From contig NZ_NEVJ01000003.1 of the NCBI RefSeq assembly GCF_002261425.1, forward strand, positions 1,240,001 through 1,304,000: 64,000 nt of DNA. The letters run 5' to 3'. Position 1 is the stretch's first letter. The number at the start of each line of letters is the position of its first letter. Below are positions 47,866 through 60,844 of this stretch, in pieces. The notes beneath the pieces were generated by a model. It was not told the DNA's origin. It was given only the letters and a program-made list of their open reading frames with translations, and did no database searches. The translations under genes and the position numbers were made by a program. This stretch comes from Bordetella genomosp. 9. GTDB lineage: Bacteria > Pseudomonadota > Gammaproteobacteria > Burkholderiales > Burkholderiaceae_B.

Positions 47866-49562
47866 CGAGGGCTCCTGGTGGCACCGTAGTTGGGCAGAGG
47901 ATCCGGCCCGCGGCCGCGCAGCAGCGCTTCGGGATTCGTCTGCAGATAATCCGCCAAGGCGCGCAGCGACCGCGCCGCCCGCGACAGTTCTTCCATCGCG
48001 CGCTGGGCGTTGACCGGCAGGGCCGAGTCGGGCGCCAGCAGATTGCCCAGATCCGCCAGCGACTTGTTGGCCTGCTTCAGCAGCGCCTCGGCCTGCGGCG
48101 CCACCTGCTTGTCCAGCTTGTTCATGAGGCGGGCCGAGCCTTCCAGCGTGCGTTGCAGATCCATCCCTATTCTGTCGAAAGGAATCTTATCCAGCTTGGT
48201 GGCGATGTTGGATATCTGTTGTTGCAGCTGGTCGAGATTGCCGGGCTGCGTAGGAATGCTGGCCGGCGATTGCATCTCGAATCTGACCGGTTTGGCGTTG
48301 GGGAATACATCCAACGCCACATACAGCTGCCCCGTCAGCAGGTTCGAGCTGCGCAATTGCGCGCGCAAGCCGTGCTGCACCATCGCCCCGAGCAAGCGGC
48401 CTCCCGGATGGATCACCTTCGTGCCTTCGACTTCCTTGTCTTCCTGCTCGGAGAACTCCTTCACCCTTTCGTAGACAGGCCCCAGGCGCTGCGGGAACAG
48501 ATTGGCATGGACCAGCGCGAAGAAGCGCTTGGAATTCCTGTCGAAGTCCATCGTGATGGAATCGACCTGACCCAACTGGATGCCGTTGAAGTCGATCGGC
48601 GCGCCCACGCTCAGCCCGCGTATGGACTGATCGAAACGCATGACCACAGGGAAAGGATCGCCATCCGGCGTTGCTTCCGCGGCGGCCTGCGTGCCGTAAA
48701 GCGTAAACACAGTGTCTGCCTTGGCGAGCATGGCGCTGGGATTGTCGTCCGATTGCGCGAAGGCGATGCCGCCCACCGCCACCGAAAGCAACGACTGCGT
48801 GCGTACCTTCAGGCCGTCGGCATTGAGGGTGAAATCCACCCCGCTGGCATTCCAGAAATGCGTGTCGGCCATCACGAATTTGTCGTACGGCGCGTCGACG
48901 AACACCTGGATGTTGACGAAATGCCCGGTCGGATCCAACTGGTATCCGATCACCTGCCCCACACTGATGCGGCGGTAATACACGGGCGACCCGACGTCCA
49001 GCGACCCCAGGTCCGTGGCCCGCACCGTGAACCGCTTGCCCGGGCGATCGTGCGTCACTTCGGGCGGCGTCTCCAGGCCGACGAACTCGGTTTTCTCCTC
49101 GTCCGGCAGCGGTTTGCCGCTGGCGTCCTTGCCGGTGGTGGCATCCACGCCGATATACGCGCCGGACAGCAGCGTGCCCAGCCCGGAAACCCCGCTGACG
49201 CCCAGGCGCGGCCGCACCACCCAGAATTGCGTGCCTTCGCGCGCAATGCTGGCCGCGTCCTTGACCAATTCCGCCTTCACGACGACATTCGCCCGGTCTT
49301 CGCTGAGCCGTATGCTGCGGACCGTACCGATGTTGACGTCCTTGTAGCGCACCTGCGTCTTGCCGACCTCCAGGCCTTCCGCCGTCTTGAAGGTGATGGT
49401 CACCGTCGGTCCGGTTTCGAACCAGGTACGTGCCACCAGGGACAGGCCCGCGATGGCGGCAACGAAGGGGACTAGCCAGATCCACGAAATTCGGCGCTTG
49501 CGCCGGTTGACCACCGGAGTCCGGATCTGCTGATTGTCTCCGGACGATGCTGGGTCGGACAT
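47862..49562 (-). CDS. pqiB: Intermembrane lipid-transport MCE protein PqiB
   Basis: Periplasm-spanning protein that forms a hollow tube of stacked MCE rings for lipid passage. It is 566 aa, with a single N-terminal membrane anchor (about residues 26-44) and three MCE domains beginning near 50 (TVTITFKTAEGLEVG), 165 and 295 (VVMRFDQSIRGLSVG). A long helical C-terminal needle region (about 430-540) closes it. This is the full PqiB architecture. It lies 12 bases after pqiA and overlaps pqiC. Confidence 0.93.
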   Translation of the reverse strand: MSDPASSGDNQQIRTPVVNRRKRRISWIWLVPFVAAIAGLSLVARTWFETGPTVTITFKTAEGLEVGKTQVRYKDVNIGTVRSIRLSEDRANVVVKAELVKDAASIAREGTQFWVVRPRLGVSGVSGLGTLLSGAYIGVDATTGKDASGKPLPDEEKTEFVGLETPPEVTHDRPGKRFTVRATDLGSLDVGSPVYYRRISVGQVIGYQLDPTGHFVNIQVFVDAPYDKFVMADTHFWNASGVDFTLNADGLKVRTQSLLSVAVGGIAFAQSDDNPSAMLAKADTVFTLYGTQAAAEATPDGDPFPVVMRFDQSIRGLSVGAPIDFNGIQLGQVDSITMDFDRNSKRFFALVHANLFPQRLGPVYERVKEFSEQEDKEVEGTKVIHPGGRLLGAMVQHGLRAQLRSSNLLTGQLYVALDVFPNAKPVRFEMQSPASIPTQPGNLDQLQQQISNIATKLDKIPFDRIGMDLQRTLEGSARLMNKLDKQVAPQAEALLKQANKSLADLGNLLAPDSALPVNAQRAMEELSRAARSLRALADYLQTNPEALLRGRGPDPLPNYGATRSPR

Positions 49563-49574
49563 GCTGCTGGTTCC

Positions 49575-50926
49575 TTATTCCTCTTGTTTTCGAATGGCAT
49601 GGTCCACGGCGGGCCCGCGCGATCCACTTCCCGTGACCTGCACAGCCTGCGCCGGCGCCGATCCCGCGACCGGCGCCGCGCCAGGGCCTCGCGGCGCGCG
49701 ATCCCATCCGCGCCTGGGGTCGAAGCTCATGGCCGCCAGCATGGTCAGGATGACGACCATGCCGAAGGCGCCAGCACCCGGACCGGCGCTGATCGTCATC
49801 AACCCCTGGAACTGCGCGAGCGCGGCCAGCAGGATCACGACGAACACATCCAGCATTGACCATTGGCCGATGAATTCGACCATCCCATACAGGCGCGTGC
49901 GCTGGACCAGGCTGTTGCGGCTGCCCCGCTGCACTTGCCATGCCAGCACGCCGAGTGCCAGCAGCTTGGTCAAGGGAACCATCACGCTGGCCACGAAGAC
50001 GATCAGGGCGATATCCCAGGATCCCGTCTGCCAGAGTTCGATCACACCGCCCAGGATAGTGTGCGCACTATCCCCCAGTAGGGAATCGATATTCATGACA
50101 GGCAGCACGTTGGCGGGGATGTAAAGAATCACCGCGGCGATCAGCAATGCCCATGTGCGCGCCAGATGATCCGGCTTGCGCAGGTGCACCGGGTTCTCGC
50201 AGCGCAGGCAATGGTGGACGTGCTCGGCGTCGGCCACGGGCAACGCCTGGACCTGCCCGCACACATGGCATCCCGCCAGCGCCTCGTCCGCCGTCGGGCG
50301 GGGAGTATGCGATTCGACGACACCCGCCCGTTCCGCGTAGTGCCACAAGGACTGCGCCGACAGCCGTCCCAGCATGGTGAGCAGGACGGTCAGCAGCGCG
50401 AAGCCCAACATCCCGAGGCCCGGCGTCACGGATGCCATGCCCGCCAGCTTGACCACGGCCACCAGCACGCCCAGGACGAAGACGGGGACCATGCTCCAGG
50501 GAGCAAGCATGCCGAGCAATCGGGTGGTAAAGCCGAAAGCCCGCGGCCGCGCGCCCATGGACAGCGGGTACAGCACCCACAGCAGCAGCACCAACTGCAG
50601 CAGCGGCAGCACCACGCCCGCCAGCCCGGTCATGACGGCGACGACCTCATGGCCCTGTTCCCAGGTCACGAAGACGGCGTCCGGCAAGGAAGCGGATTGC
50701 ACCATGCCCTGCACCCGCATGATGGCCACGGGGTAGGCATTGGCGATGATGAAAGTAATCAGGGCGGCGAGCGCGAGCGCCAGCCACCCTGAAGGTTGCA
50801 AACCGCTGTAGCGCCATAACACGGTGCCACAGCGGCCGCAGCTCGCGACTTCACCCTGGCCCAACTCCTGGCGGCGATAAACACTGCCGCAGTTTTCGCA
50901 GGAGATGAGCGGGTGTTCCGAGGCCA

Positions 50927-50927
<1 letters not shown>
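49575..50927 (-). CDS. pqiA: Paraquat-inducible inner-membrane protein PqiA
   Basis: Integral-membrane partner of PqiB. It is 450 aa with two PqiA repeats, each led by a zinc-ribbon with paired CXXC motifs (CENC and CGRC at 10-33; CHVC and CLRC near 220-245). Each repeat has about four membrane helices. The C-terminal 55 residues are Pro/Gly/Ala-rich. Its ATG shares one base with the clpA stop (TAATG), so it is probably translated from a clpA message. An SOS or SoxR site was not seen. Confidence 0.93.
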
Positions 50928-53230
<2,303 letters not shown>

Positions 53231-53282
53231 GCTTCCTCCATAACGCATCGAAGCGGACAAAAACACAATTCATATTCTATGC

Positions 53283-55559
53283 CTATCGGGGCGTAACGCC
53301 AGCGATTTCAAATTCGATCCGATCGTAACGGCCGTGGCTGTCCATTGCCGTAAGCGTATACCGACCGTCGCGCCTCAACGACACCTTGAAAGGATGACCG
53401 GCCTGGCCTTGTCCCAGCACCTGGCCGTCCAGCATCCACCATACATCACCTTGCGCCCCCGCCGTGTCCACGTCGACGTCGATCAGGCGTCGACCGGGAA
53501 TCGGCCGTAATACCGAGCCATCCGCCAGACCCAGCACCCGTAGTGGCGCCTGGCCGGGATTCGCATATCCCGCGAACGAGGGAGGAACGGTGTTGTTCAA
53601 AGCCCACGCCTGGCGTTGTTCGGGACAATTCCTGGCGCCCATATTCTCAAAACGACTACCCAGCGGCCAACAAATCACGACCGCCTGCACGCTGGAAGGC
53701 CTGACTCGCGCGCGCGGCGGGCCTTCGGGCAATGCGGATACAACGTCCCGCAGTAACGGCGCCGCCACATTGGCGCCGAAAAATCCAGGATTGGGGGTAC
53801 CGTCAGGCCTGCCAACCCACACACCGATGGTCCAGCTGTCCGTGACGCCTACCGCCCAGGCATCGCGAAAGCCAAAGCTGGTGCCGGTTTTCCAGGCCAA
53901 GGCCTTTCCCGGCGCACCGCTCTGGTGAAACGGACGGTCCGGGTGGCCGCCGCCTTCCAGGATATCCCGCACGATCCACGCAGCCCCCGCACTGATCATG
54001 CGCGTTTCCTGCACGGGTTGGCGCGGATCCAGACGCGGGCGCCCGGCCAGGCCATCACGCGCCAACGCACGATAAGCGCCCACCAGTTCTTCCAAGGTGG
54101 TGCCGCCACCGCCCAAAATCAAGCTCAAATTAGGCGACGCACCAGCCGGCATGCGCAAACGCACGCCGCCACTAAGCATAACCGAAGCGAAATGCGCGGG
54201 GCCGACACGGTCCAGCAGATCCACCGCCGGCACATTCAGCGAGCGCTGCAATGCCTGCGCAACACTGACCGGGCCGGAAAATGCCGCCTGGAAATTGCCC
54301 GGCGCATACCCGCCGAAGGACATGGGCACGTCCAGCAGCAGGCTTTCGGAATGGATAAGCCCGTCATCCAGCGCGATGGCATACAGGAAGGGTTTCAAGG
54401 TCGAACCGGGCGAGCGGACCGCGCTCACCATATCCACGTGCGCGTATCGGGTATTGTCGCTGTAGTCCGCCGAGCCTGCGTAGGCACGCACCGCCAGGCT
54501 GTCGTTGTCCATGACCAGCACCGCCATGGAAACCTTGGGAGGCAGCGCGTCGACGCGATCCAGCAGCATCTGTTCGACGCGGGCCTGCAATTCGGCGTCG
54601 ATGGTGGAAGCGATGACCTGTCTGGAATGAGGCGCTTGCGCGCCACCCGCGGCGCCGGCGCCGGGCTCGCACGTGGCGCATGCCGGCCCGCCCGTCGCGG
54701 CGGCCTCGCGCAGCAGTCGCTGCGCCGCCAGCGGCGCGAGCCAATGCGCGCGTAGCGGCGGCGCCATGACTGGCTCCATCCGGGCGTCCGCCACCTGGGC
54801 CGGGCTCCAGTAACCCAGCGCCGCCATGCGATCCAGCACCTTGTCGCGGGCGACGCGCGCCAGCTCGGGGTGCCGATCGGGCCGCAGGAGCGACGGCGAT
54901 TGCGGCAAGGCCGTCAACAAGGCCGACTCGCCGGCGCTCAGATCGCGCGCCGATTTTCCCAGCCACAGGCGGGCGGCCATCTCGGCCCCCTGGACGATGC
55001 CGCCCATGGGCGCGCGGCTCAGGTACATCGCAAGGATCTCATCCTTGCCGTAGTGCATTTCCAGCTGCAGCGCGCGAAAACCCTGGCGCAGCTTGGCGCC
55101 TATATTGCGGGAGGGACGTCCCGCCAGCGCCGGGTCGATCAGCCGGGCCACCTGCATCGTCAGCGTCGAGCCGCCGGACACGATATGTCCATGCGCCAGC
55201 CATTGCCATCCGGCGCGCGCCATGGCGACAGGATTGATGCCGGGGTGCCAATAGAACCAGCGGTCCTCATACGCCAGCAGCGTCTGCAGATAGGCGGGGG
55301 AAACGTCGCCCGGCCGCACGGGATAGCGCCAGATGCCGTCGCGGCTGGGATAGTTGCGCAAAGGCGTGCCGTCGGCGGCGGCGACCACGACGGCGCCATC
55401 CGCATAAGGCGGTGGCAAGGGGTACTTGCGATCGAGCGCGAGCACCGCCGCGCAAACGAGGATGGCGAGCACCGCGGCGCCAGCCACGGCGCGGCGCCAG
55501 GCAGCGCGCCCGCCCCTGGCCCCGGCGCCGCCGGGGGGTGCGCCATCCGGCATGGTCAT
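53283..55559 (-). CDS. pbpC: Penicillin-binding protein 1C
   Basis: Bifunctional class A PBP of the periplasmic side. It is 758 aa with one N-terminal membrane anchor (about residues 25-45). The GT51 transglycosylase domain has EDRWFYWHPG with the catalytic Glu. The transpeptidase domain has SXXK in SPGSTLKPF, SLN in RSLNVP and KTGT in WKTGTSFG. A C-terminal BiPBP_C domain of about 90 residues follows. The ATG at 55559 overlaps the stop of the alpha-2-macroglobulin gene (ATGA). PbpC and YfhM are partners in E. coli and many proteobacteria. Confidence 0.95.
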   Translation of the reverse strand: MTMPDGAPPGGAGARGGRAAWRRAVAGAAVLAILVCAAVLALDRKYPLPPPYADGAVVVAAADGTPLRNYPSRDGIWRYPVRPGDVSPAYLQTLLAYEDRWFYWHPGINPVAMARAGWQWLAHGHIVSGGSTLTMQVARLIDPALAGRPSRNIGAKLRQGFRALQLEMHYGKDEILAMYLSRAPMGGIVQGAEMAARLWLGKSARDLSAGESALLTALPQSPSLLRPDRHPELARVARDKVLDRMAALGYWSPAQVADARMEPVMAPPLRAHWLAPLAAQRLLREAAATGGPACATCEPGAGAAGGAQAPHSRQVIASTIDAELQARVEQMLLDRVDALPPKVSMAVLVMDNDSLAVRAYAGSADYSDNTRYAHVDMVSAVRSPGSTLKPFLYAIALDDGLIHSESLLLDVPMSFGGYAPGNFQAAFSGPVSVAQALQRSLNVPAVDLLDRVGPAHFASVMLSGGVRLRMPAGASPNLSLILGGGGTTLEELVGAYRALARDGLAGRPRLDPRQPVQETRMISAGAAWIVRDILEGGGHPDRPFHQSGAPGKALAWKTGTSFGFRDAWAVGVTDSWTIGVWVGRPDGTPNPGFFGANVAAPLLRDVVSALPEGPPRARVRPSSVQAVVICWPLGSRFENMGARNCPEQRQAWALNNTVPPSFAGYANPGQAPLRVLGLADGSVLRPIPGRRLIDVDVDTAGAQGDVWWMLDGQVLGQGQAGHPFKVSLRRDGRYTLTAMDSHGRYDRIEFEIAGVTPR

Positions 55560-58500
55560 GGACCGGCTGCGCCGCGGTCGCGGATCTCGATGTTGCCCCA
55601 TGACTCGCCCACGCCACGGACCTCGGGTCGATACATGTCCTCGGCCACGGTCGACGGCACCGCATACTTGCCCGGCGTCACGACTCGCAGCAGGTAGAAG
55701 ATGTCGACCGGCCCCTGTCCGAGCGCGACGGCCGCCACGTAGCGGTCATCGCGGAACTCCGTGTGCTTGACGCGCGGATCCGACAACGCATCCGCCACGC
55801 GGTGTTGCGCGATGGTCCAATCGTTCATGTCCGGGTTCTGGGACAGGTTCAGGTTCTCGACTTCCAGGCCCGCCGGCACCCGGTCGGTGACCAGGGCATC
55901 CGGGATGGCGCGGCTCGCATCGGCCCGTATCCAGGCCACCAGCATGTCGCCGGTCCGCAGGACGCCACCGTCCCACGGCTTGCCGTCGGGGCGATACCAC
56001 TTGCGCTGCAGGCGGATGACGTTGGCGCGCGGCGCCGGCGGCTGCATGGCGCTGCCCTGGATATCGAATTCCGCGAACACCGGGCGGCTGCCGCTATTGA
56101 CCAGCTGCATGGCGCCGAGATCGGCGGCGGCCAGGGGTACGGTGCGGTCGTCGGCGCCCTGCAGCACCGTACGTTCCGTGCCCTTGGACAGCGTGGCCTC
56201 CCAGGAACCGGGGCTGGCCACGCCGCTGGCGCGCGCCGCGAGCAGCAGAGCCATGCCTTCCTGCGTCGAGAAATACGACCGTCCGTTCAGACGCGCGGCC
56301 AGGTCGGTGAGCAGCACTTCGCGGCGCGCGTGGCGCAGGTCGTACTGCTGCATCAAGGCGTACGACAAGGCCAGGTCGCGCACCGCGCTGCCGTAGTCGC
56401 CCATCCACTCGTCCACGCCACCGAACGCCGTGCCGACGCCATAGGGACGGCTCATCGCGGCGTCCAGCGCGGCGCGCTCGCGATCGGCGTCGCCCATCAG
56501 CTTGAAGGCCGCCGCCAGTTGCACCAACGGCAGCGGCGAGCGTGCGCGCTCCTGGTAGTTATCGAACAGCTGGCGCACGGTGGCCAACGGCGCCTTGCCG
56601 TCACGAGCCAGTACCAGCGACGCCGCGGCCAGGCCAGCAAAGCGGCGGTGATCGTCGCGCAGCACGCTTTGGGCGTCGGCCGGAATACGACCGCTCTGTA
56701 CCGCGTTGCGCAGTACCGCCGACCAGGTGCCGAAGCCGGAAGGCGCCTGCTGCACCTGCTGCAGCAGCCAGTTGCGCGAGCGATCGAGCGTGGCGTCGGG
56801 CACGCTGAAGCCACGTTCGCGCACATCCTGCAGGAAGCCGACGGCATAGGCGGTCAGCCAGACGTCGCGGCTGCCGGAAGGCCCGCCCCACAGGGAATAC
56901 GCGCCGCTGCTGCCGCGCATGCCGGACAGGCGCTGCAGCGCCCTGTCGACGCGATCCTGGCGCGCGGCGGGCGAGAAATCCTTGACGCCGTAGGTGCGCG
57001 CCGTATCGGCGTCCATCAGCAGCCAAGGCATGGCGGCGCTGATGGTTTGCTCCGTGCAGCCATACGGATACGTCAACAGGTTGGCGACGATGCGTTCGAC
57101 ATTGAACGGCGGCCGGTCGGATACGGTCAGGCTGACCGTGGCGGAATCGGGGTAGTAACCGGCGACCCAGGCCGGGTCGGGCCGCATCGTTTCACCCGGC
57201 ATGAGGCGCAGCCGGCGCACCTGGCGTTCGGGCGCCTGCGCCGGTTCGACCTGCAGCACGGACTCGCGCACGATATGGACGGCGTCCGCCCCGCCCTGGC
57301 TGGACACCGACAGGCGCATCAGCCCCAGCCCGTAGGAGCCGGTGGTGGTGGCGGTGTAGCGCAGCGTGGTGCGTTGCTGGTGCTTCAACGTGACGGTGCG
57401 CGGCTGTCCGTCGGCGATCGCCAGCGGATCGAGCGCCTGCAAGGTGACGGCGAAGGTTTGCGTGCGCCCCGTCAGGTTGGTGACGTCCAGCGCGATGGCG
57501 GCCTGGTCGCCCGGGGTGATGAAGCGCGGCGTGCTCAATTCGGCCACGACCGGCGCGGCGACGATCATCTCGGCGTCCGCGTTGCCATAGGTGTCGCCGG
57601 TGAAGGCCACCGCCATGAGCCGCAACGTCCCGTTGAAGTCGGGGATGTCCAGCGGGATTTCCGCCTCGCCCTTGGCATCCAGCTTCACCGGACCGGAGAA
57701 CAGATCGACCAGCTTCACCTTCTTGGGCAGGTTGCGGCTATCCCCGCGCATCGCGGCGTCGCCGCCCCATTTCAAGCGGCCCTTGGTGCCGTCCATTTTC
57801 TCGATCAGCTTGCCGTACATGTCGAGCAGATCCGGCGCGTAGCGGTGCTTGCCGAAGAAAAATCCATAGGGATCGGGCGTCGCATAGTTGTCGATGTTCA
57901 GGATGCCGACATCGACCGCCGACAAGGTCACGGTGGCCTGCGTATTGGCCGCGCCATCCACCTTGACCCGTACGGTCGCGCGCGTTTCCGGGCGGACCTT
58001 CGCCGGCGCCTGCAGCGATACGTTCAGCTTGCGTGCCGACGTATCCAGCGGCAGCGGCGCCAGGCCGACGGCCCGCGCGGGCGTCACGCGGTCGCCCTGG
58101 CTGCCAGGGCGGAAGACAACGGCGCCGACGTACAGGTCGTGACGCTTCCATGACGGGTCCACGGGGATGTCCACCTCCGTTCCCGTGGCCTTGGCATCGA
58201 CCCACTTGGACCACAGCATGCGGTCGCCTTCCACGGTGATCAGCGCATGGCCGTCGTGCGGCGGCGTCAGGGTCAGCTTGACGGTATCGCCAGGCTTGGC
58301 GGGCAGGCCTTCCATCTGCATGCGCACGCGATCCGGCCGGTTGCCCGCGGCCTCGTCGCCCTGGGCGCCCCAACCCGCGTAGAAGCGATAGCGCAGGGTC
58401 TGGCCGGTATCGGGGTCGGAGATTTCCAGGCGGTAGCGGCCATAGCCGACCGGTACGTTGAAGGTCTCGCGACCGGCCAGCGACAACAGGCGCGAATCGG

Positions 58501-60844
58501 CGAGCTCCTCGGTTTCGGTATAGCCGCTGTTCCAGCCACGCTGCTCGTCGTAGCGCCAGTAGTACTGGCGCTCTTCGCGATAGAGCCGCATCTGCGCCTG
58601 CGCCAGCGGCTGGATCTTGCCGTTGGCGTCCACGCGTATCGCCTCGAAGCCGGCGGGCGTGTTTTCCGCCGCCACATCGCCGTCGAAGAGCGGACGCACG
58701 GCGATCAGCACGGGCGCGGGCCAGATGGAGCGCGTGATCGATCGGACGACAGGCCGGCCGCCGGATTCCAGCAGACTGGCCGATACCCGCACCTGCAGCG
58801 GCGAATCGGCTTTCTGGCCGGACAGGTCGACGTCGATCGCGCCCTTGCCCTCATCGTCCAGCTGCGATTCCGGCAGCTCTTCGTAGTGCCGCAGCTTGTC
58901 GTCGGCCACGTCGCCGAAGATGAAGCCCGGCCACTGCGCCGCCAGCGCATAACGGTCCCGTTTCACGGTGAAATTGGCGAGCAGGCGATTGCCGGCGGCC
59001 GGCGCGCCATACAGATAGTCGCCCTGCACGTCCACGTGCAGCGACTCGCCGGCGGGCAGCGCGCCTTCCGGCGCGGTCAAGACCAGCTTCATGCGTTCCG
59101 GCAGGAATTCCTCGACATGGAATGACCACGTCGCATCCGCGTTGCGCGCGCCGGGGTCCACGCGCATCTCCAGCAGCCAGGTGCCGGTCTGGGCGTCGGC
59201 CGGCAATTCGATGGCATGCTGGATATAGCCCTGCGCCGACGGATCGGGGCGCCAGAGCGCCGTCTGGACCACGCGGCCGTCCGGGCGCTTCAGCGTGGCG
59301 GTCAACGGCGCGGCCTTGGGCATGCGTCCGTCGGCGTCCCGCGCGAGTACCGACACCTGCAGCGTTTCGCCAGGACGATACAGGTCGCGGCCAGCGTAGA
59401 CGAACAGGCTGTTTTCCACCGAAGGCAGGCCGCCGACGTCGAACTCCGACAGATCGAGCGCGGGCTCGGCCAGCGACAACACCGTCATCTCCTTGCCACG
59501 CGTCGCGCGCAGTACGCTGGCGCGCGCATAATCCCCATCGAAGCGTACGTGCCCCTGGGCGTCGGCATTCGCCTTGGCCAGCACCTTGCCGGCGCCGTCG
59601 ATCAGCTCGATCGTGTCGTTCGCGATCGGTTCGCCCGATCGCAGCGATACCGAAAATGCTTCGATACGGTCCGAGTAGCGACGCGCATGCAGGCCGATGT
59701 CGCTGACGTAGAAATAGGTGGTCTGGTATTCGCTGCGGAACCGTCCGGGTTCGCTCATCACCGCCACATAGATGCCGGCCTCCTGCAGTTCCTTGATGTT
59801 CTCCACCGGCAGGAAGGTCACATGACGCCGGTTGGGCTTGTCATCGGTCAGGAAGCGGCCCTGGTAGACGCTGGATGCGATGGTGTTCAGGCGATCCAGG
59901 TCCCAGCTGTTGACCGCGCCCTTCATGGATACGGAATTGTTGTAGCCCCCATCCTGGCCGTCGTCATCCGCCTGATCGCCATCGCCACGACGGCTGCCCA
60001 GCAGGATATCGAAGAAGGCGGGCACATGTTCGGGCGCGATGCGCAGGAACTGCACGTCGACTTCGGGCATGTTCACCGTGGCCACGGGCAAGCCGCCATT
60101 CTGGCCTGCCGGCAGCACGACGCCCCGGCTGGCGAAGTAGAAGGCCGGCGGCATCGCGTCCGTGTTCAGCTGGCAATGCGCGCTCTGTCCCAGCGTGGCG
60201 CCATCGGCGGCGGGCAGTTCGGCCGCCAGTTTGACGGTGTAGCGACGCTGCGGCTGGACATAGGGAAAGTAGACGACGCGCGGATTGTCGCCCACCACCC
60301 AGCTGCCCTGTACCGGCTTGCCGGATACGCTGCTGTCGCCCTTTTCGATAGCGCGTGACGGCGCCGGCGTGTCCTTCGCACCGTCGTCGGACGACGCGTC
60401 CGCGGATGGCGCCGCGCCGCTGTCGATCACCTGCAAGTACCGGCTCAGGTCTTTCTTGCGGTCGACGGGCTGGGTGAGCGTGATGGAAAGCGCCAGGCTG
60501 CCCTGGTACTGGCGTGCGCCGCAATTCAAGCCGGCGAAGGGATCGGCGCCGACCGTCGCGGTGGCGGGCGCCTGGGAGCCCGCGGCGCTGCTTGCCGCAT
60601 TGCTTGCCGTATTGCTTGCCGTATTGCTTGCCGTATTGCTTGCAGTACTGCTTGAGGTATTGCCTGCGGAAGGGCCGGCGTTCCCGGCCGGCGCCGATCC
60701 GCTTGCGCTCGAAACGGCGGGGGCATTCGCGGGCGGCGCGCTCCCTGTAGAGGAACGATGGACCAGCCATGCGGCGGCCAGAATGATGATGACGGCCACA
60801 ATGGCCACGCCCGCCATACGGCGGGCGCGCGTGCGCTGCTCCAC
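55556..60844 (-). CDS. yfhM: Bacterial alpha-2-macroglobulin (YfhM-like)
   Basis: Large periplasmic protease trap, thought to shield the cell after wall damage together with PBP1C. It is 1762 aa. An N-terminal membrane segment (about residues 10-28) is followed by a Ser/Ala/Asn-rich linker (30-92) with 4-residue repeats, a series of macroglobulin domains, a bait-type stretch, and a thioester domain. The thioester motif is GCTEQ, with Cys1263 and Gln1266, so it should be chemically active. There is no lipobox, so it is anchored to the inner membrane and not lipidated as E. coli YfhM is. It overlaps pbpC by 4 bases. Confidence 0.95.
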   Translation of the reverse strand: MEQRTRARRMAGVAIVAVIIILAAAWLVHRSSTGSAPPANAPAVSSASGSAPAGNAGPSAGNTSSSTASNTASNTASNTASNAASSAAGSQAPATATVGADPFAGLNCGARQYQGSLALSITLTQPVDRKKDLSRYLQVIDSGAAPSADASSDDGAKDTPAPSRAIEKGDSSVSGKPVQGSWVVGDNPRVVYFPYVQPQRRYTVKLAAELPAADGATLGQSAHCQLNTDAMPPAFYFASRGVVLPAGQNGGLPVATVNMPEVDVQFLRIAPEHVPAFFDILLGSRRGDGDQADDDGQDGGYNNSVSMKGAVNSWDLDRLNTIASSVYQGRFLTDDKPNRRHVTFLPVENIKELQEAGIYVAVMSEPGRFRSEYQTTYFYVSDIGLHARRYSDRIEAFSVSLRSGEPIANDTIELIDGAGKVLAKANADAQGHVRFDGDYARASVLRATRGKEMTVLSLAEPALDLSEFDVGGLPSVENSLFVYAGRDLYRPGETLQVSVLARDADGRMPKAAPLTATLKRPDGRVVQTALWRPDPSAQGYIQHAIELPADAQTGTWLLEMRVDPGARNADATWSFHVEEFLPERMKLVLTAPEGALPAGESLHVDVQGDYLYGAPAAGNRLLANFTVKRDRYALAAQWPGFIFGDVADDKLRHYEELPESQLDDEGKGAIDVDLSGQKADSPLQVRVSASLLESGGRPVVRSITRSIWPAPVLIAVRPLFDGDVAAENTPAGFEAIRVDANGKIQPLAQAQMRLYREERQYYWRYDEQRGWNSGYTETEELADSRLLSLAGRETFNVPVGYGRYRLEISDPDTGQTLRYRFYAGWGAQGDEAAGNRPDRVRMQMEGLPAKPGDTVKLTLTPPHDGHALITVEGDRMLWSKWVDAKATGTEVDIPVDPSWKRHDLYVGAVVFRPGSQGDRVTPARAVGLAPLPLDTSARKLNVSLQAPAKVRPETRATVRVKVDGAANTQATVTLSAVDVGILNIDNYATPDPYGFFFGKHRYAPDLLDMYGKLIEKMDGTKGRLKWGGDAAMRGDSRNLPKKVKLVDLFSGPVKLDAKGEAEIPLDIPDFNGTLRLMAVAFTGDTYGNADAEMIVAAPVVAELSTPRFITPGDQAAIALDVTNLTGRTQTFAVTLQALDPLAIADGQPRTVTLKHQQRTTLRYTATTTGSYGLGLMRLSVSSQGGADAVHIVRESVLQVEPAQAPERQVRRLRLMPGETMRPDPAWVAGYYPDSATVSLTVSDRPPFNVERIVANLLTYPYGCTEQTISAAMPWLLMDADTARTYGVKDFSPAARQDRVDRALQRLSGMRGSSGAYSLWGGPSGSRDVWLTAYAVGFLQDVRERGFSVPDATLDRSRNWLLQQVQQAPSGFGTWSAVLRNAVQSGRIPADAQSVLRDDHRRFAGLAAASLVLARDGKAPLATVRQLFDNYQERARSPLPLVQLAAAFKLMGDADRERAALDAAMSRPYGVGTAFGGVDEWMGDYGSAVRDLALSYALMQQYDLRHARREVLLTDLAARLNGRSYFSTQEGMALLLAARASGVASPGSWEATLSKGTERTVLQGADDRTVPLAAADLGAMQLVNSGSRPVFAEFDIQGSAMQPPAPRANVIRLQRKWYRPDGKPWDGGVLRTGDMLVAWIRADASRAIPDALVTDRVPAGLEVENLNLSQNPDMNDWTIAQHRVADALSDPRVKHTEFRDDRYVAAVALGQGPVDIFYLLRVVTPGKYAVPSTVAEDMYRPEVRGVGESWGNIEIRDRGAAGP
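60587..60670. repeat. 12-bp tandem repeat in the yfhM linker
   Basis: Seven 12-base units lie head to tail; three are identical (ATTGCTTGCCGT, 60599-60634) and four vary. They encode the repeat Thr-Ala-Ser-Asn between the membrane anchor and the first folded domain. The unit is a multiple of three, so copy-number change would alter linker length without a frameshift. Confidence 0.88.
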
